DNA of 13,159 nucleotides from Hyphomonas sp. UBA5111 (lineage in GTDB: Bacteria > Pseudomonadota > Alphaproteobacteria > Caulobacterales > Hyphomonadaceae): assembly GCA_002414505.1 (NCBI GenBank), contig DHZF01000034.1, positions 420 through 13,578 of the forward strand, written 5' to 3'. The notes beneath the pieces were generated by a model, which was not told the origin of the DNA, searched no databases, and worked only from the letters and a program-made list of their open reading frames with translations. Shown here piece by piece: positions 12,442-13,159 of the stretch (positions are counted from its first letter, which is position 1; the number at the start of each line of letters is the position of its first letter). Position numbers and translations under genes: made by a program.

Positions 12442-13159
12442 CCGAGCCGCTGGTCACGCGTCAGGACAAGGATGGCCTCGCCACCCTGACCCTCAACCGG
12501 CCGGACAAGCTGAACTCTCTCACCGTCGCCATGTTCCGAGAATTACGCCGCCATGTGCTGAACCTGCAATCCGACGATTCCATCGGCTGCGTCATTCTGC
12601 GCGGCGCCGGCAAATGCTTCTCGGCCGGCCATGACCTTGGCGACATTGCCGAAGGTGAGAAAGTGCCCTCGCCCGGCTGGCACTCCGAAACGCTGCGCCT
12701 GATGGAGCGCCTGCCCAAGCCCGTCATCGCGGCGGTGCATGGCCATTGCTATACCGGCGCGCTGGAAGTCGCCCTCGCCGCCGATTTCATCCTTGCCGCA
12801 GAAAGCGCCCGCTTCGGGGATACCCATGCCAAATGGGCGCTCACCCCGATCTGGGGCATGAGCCAGCGCCTGCCGCGCCGCGTCGGGGTGGCGACCGCCA
12901 AGCGCCTGATGTTCACCGCCGACATGATTCGCGCCGATGAAGCCTTCCGCATCGGCCTGGTCGAACAAATCGTGCCGGACGCCGACTTCGAGGCCGCCTG
13001 TGAGGATCTCGCGCGCCGCATTCTCGCCAATTCGCCTTTCTCCCATGCCGCCAACAAGCGCCTGCTCGAAGCCACCGATGCGCGCGACATGGACAGCGGC
13101 CTGCAATGGGAGATACTCAATTGCGAAGGCGTCGGACCTGACATGCAGGACCGAATCGC
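12438..13159 (+). CDS. Enoyl-CoA hydratase/isomerase family protein (partial, 3' end missing)
   Basis: A crotonase-fold protein. The 240 complete codons visible run off the window, and the family norm of about 250-265 aa means only the C-terminal tail is missing. It would act on an enoyl-CoA or related CoA ester in beta-oxidation-like breakdown. Visible features are LNRPDKLNSL (19-28), the oxyanion-hole motif FSAGHDL (61-67), and HGHCYTGALEVALAADF (101-117) with Gly107 and Glu110 in the places of crotonase Gly141 and Glu144. FGDTHAKW (126-133) puts His130 where the second catalytic Glu (Glu164) normally sits. Simple hydratase activity is therefore doubtful, although many annotated EchA-type proteins share the GDTHA pattern. 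It starts in an ATGA overlap with the second P450, suggesting coupled translation and a shared pathway. Confidence 0.9.
   Translation, partial: MTEPLVTRQDKDGLATLTLNRPDKLNSLTVAMFRELRRHVLNLQSDDSIGCVILRGAGKCFSAGHDLGDIAEGEKVPSPGWHSETLRLMERLPKPVIAAVHGHCYTGALEVALAADFILAAESARFGDTHAKWALTPIWGMSQRLPRRVGVATAKRLMFTADMIRADEAFRIGLVEQIVPDADFEAACEDLARRILANSPFSHAANKRLLEATDARDMDSGLQWEILNCEGVGPDMQDRI

Overview
The window reads as chromosomal DNA from an alphaproteobacterium. It is GC-rich and densely coded, with a lipid A biosynthesis cluster, SulP and c-di-GMP genes and paired cytochromes P450. The protein style suggests the Hyphomonadaceae/Caulobacterales side of the class, but that placement is inference from memory, not a search. 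I see no transposase, integrase, phage gene, CRISPR array or origin.

Layout. Positions 2-682 (+) encode a phosphoglycolate-phosphatase-like HAD hydrolase (gph), which carries a remarkable 45-nt near-palindrome inside its coding sequence. It converges on a small 82-aa gene of unknown function (679-927, -), the two sharing a CTAG at their stop codons. Next comes a gene-free stretch of about 480 bp (928-1404), strongly AT-rich in its right half. It holds a tandem pair of 14-bp palindromes (TGAAC-N4-GTTCA) that looks like a repressor operator. A tRNA-Val(CAC) gene follows at 1405-1479.

Positions 1573-5517 (+) are a tight four-gene operon for the lipid A/Kdo core of LPS: a DUF374 acyltransferase-like protein, Kdo transferase waaA, the 4'-kinase lpxK and an LpxL/HtrB-type late acyltransferase. 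Every junction is a 4-base ATGA overlap, so the four are probably translationally coupled. A SulP-family anion transporter without a STAS domain (5524-6786, -) converges on the operon with a 6-bp gap.

Positions 7047-8276 (+) encode a GAF-EAL protein, a probable sensory c-di-GMP phosphodiesterase. Then come a four-helix DUF4345-like membrane protein (8347-8766), an RsuA/RluB-type 23S rRNA pseudouridine synthase (8787-9746), a CYP108-family P450 (9766-11100), a second P450 of CYP125/124-like style (11110-12441) and an enoyl-CoA hydratase/isomerase family gene that runs off the window (12438 to the end).

The most interesting block is the last one. Two different P450s and a crotonase-fold enzyme are packed in one transcription unit, suggesting oxidation of a terpenoid, steroid or branched hydrocarbon followed by CoA-dependent breakdown. 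No redox partner is visible. The other items worth attention are the tandem operator in the AT-rich gap and the hairpin inside gph. I did not find a clearly new multi-gene system.
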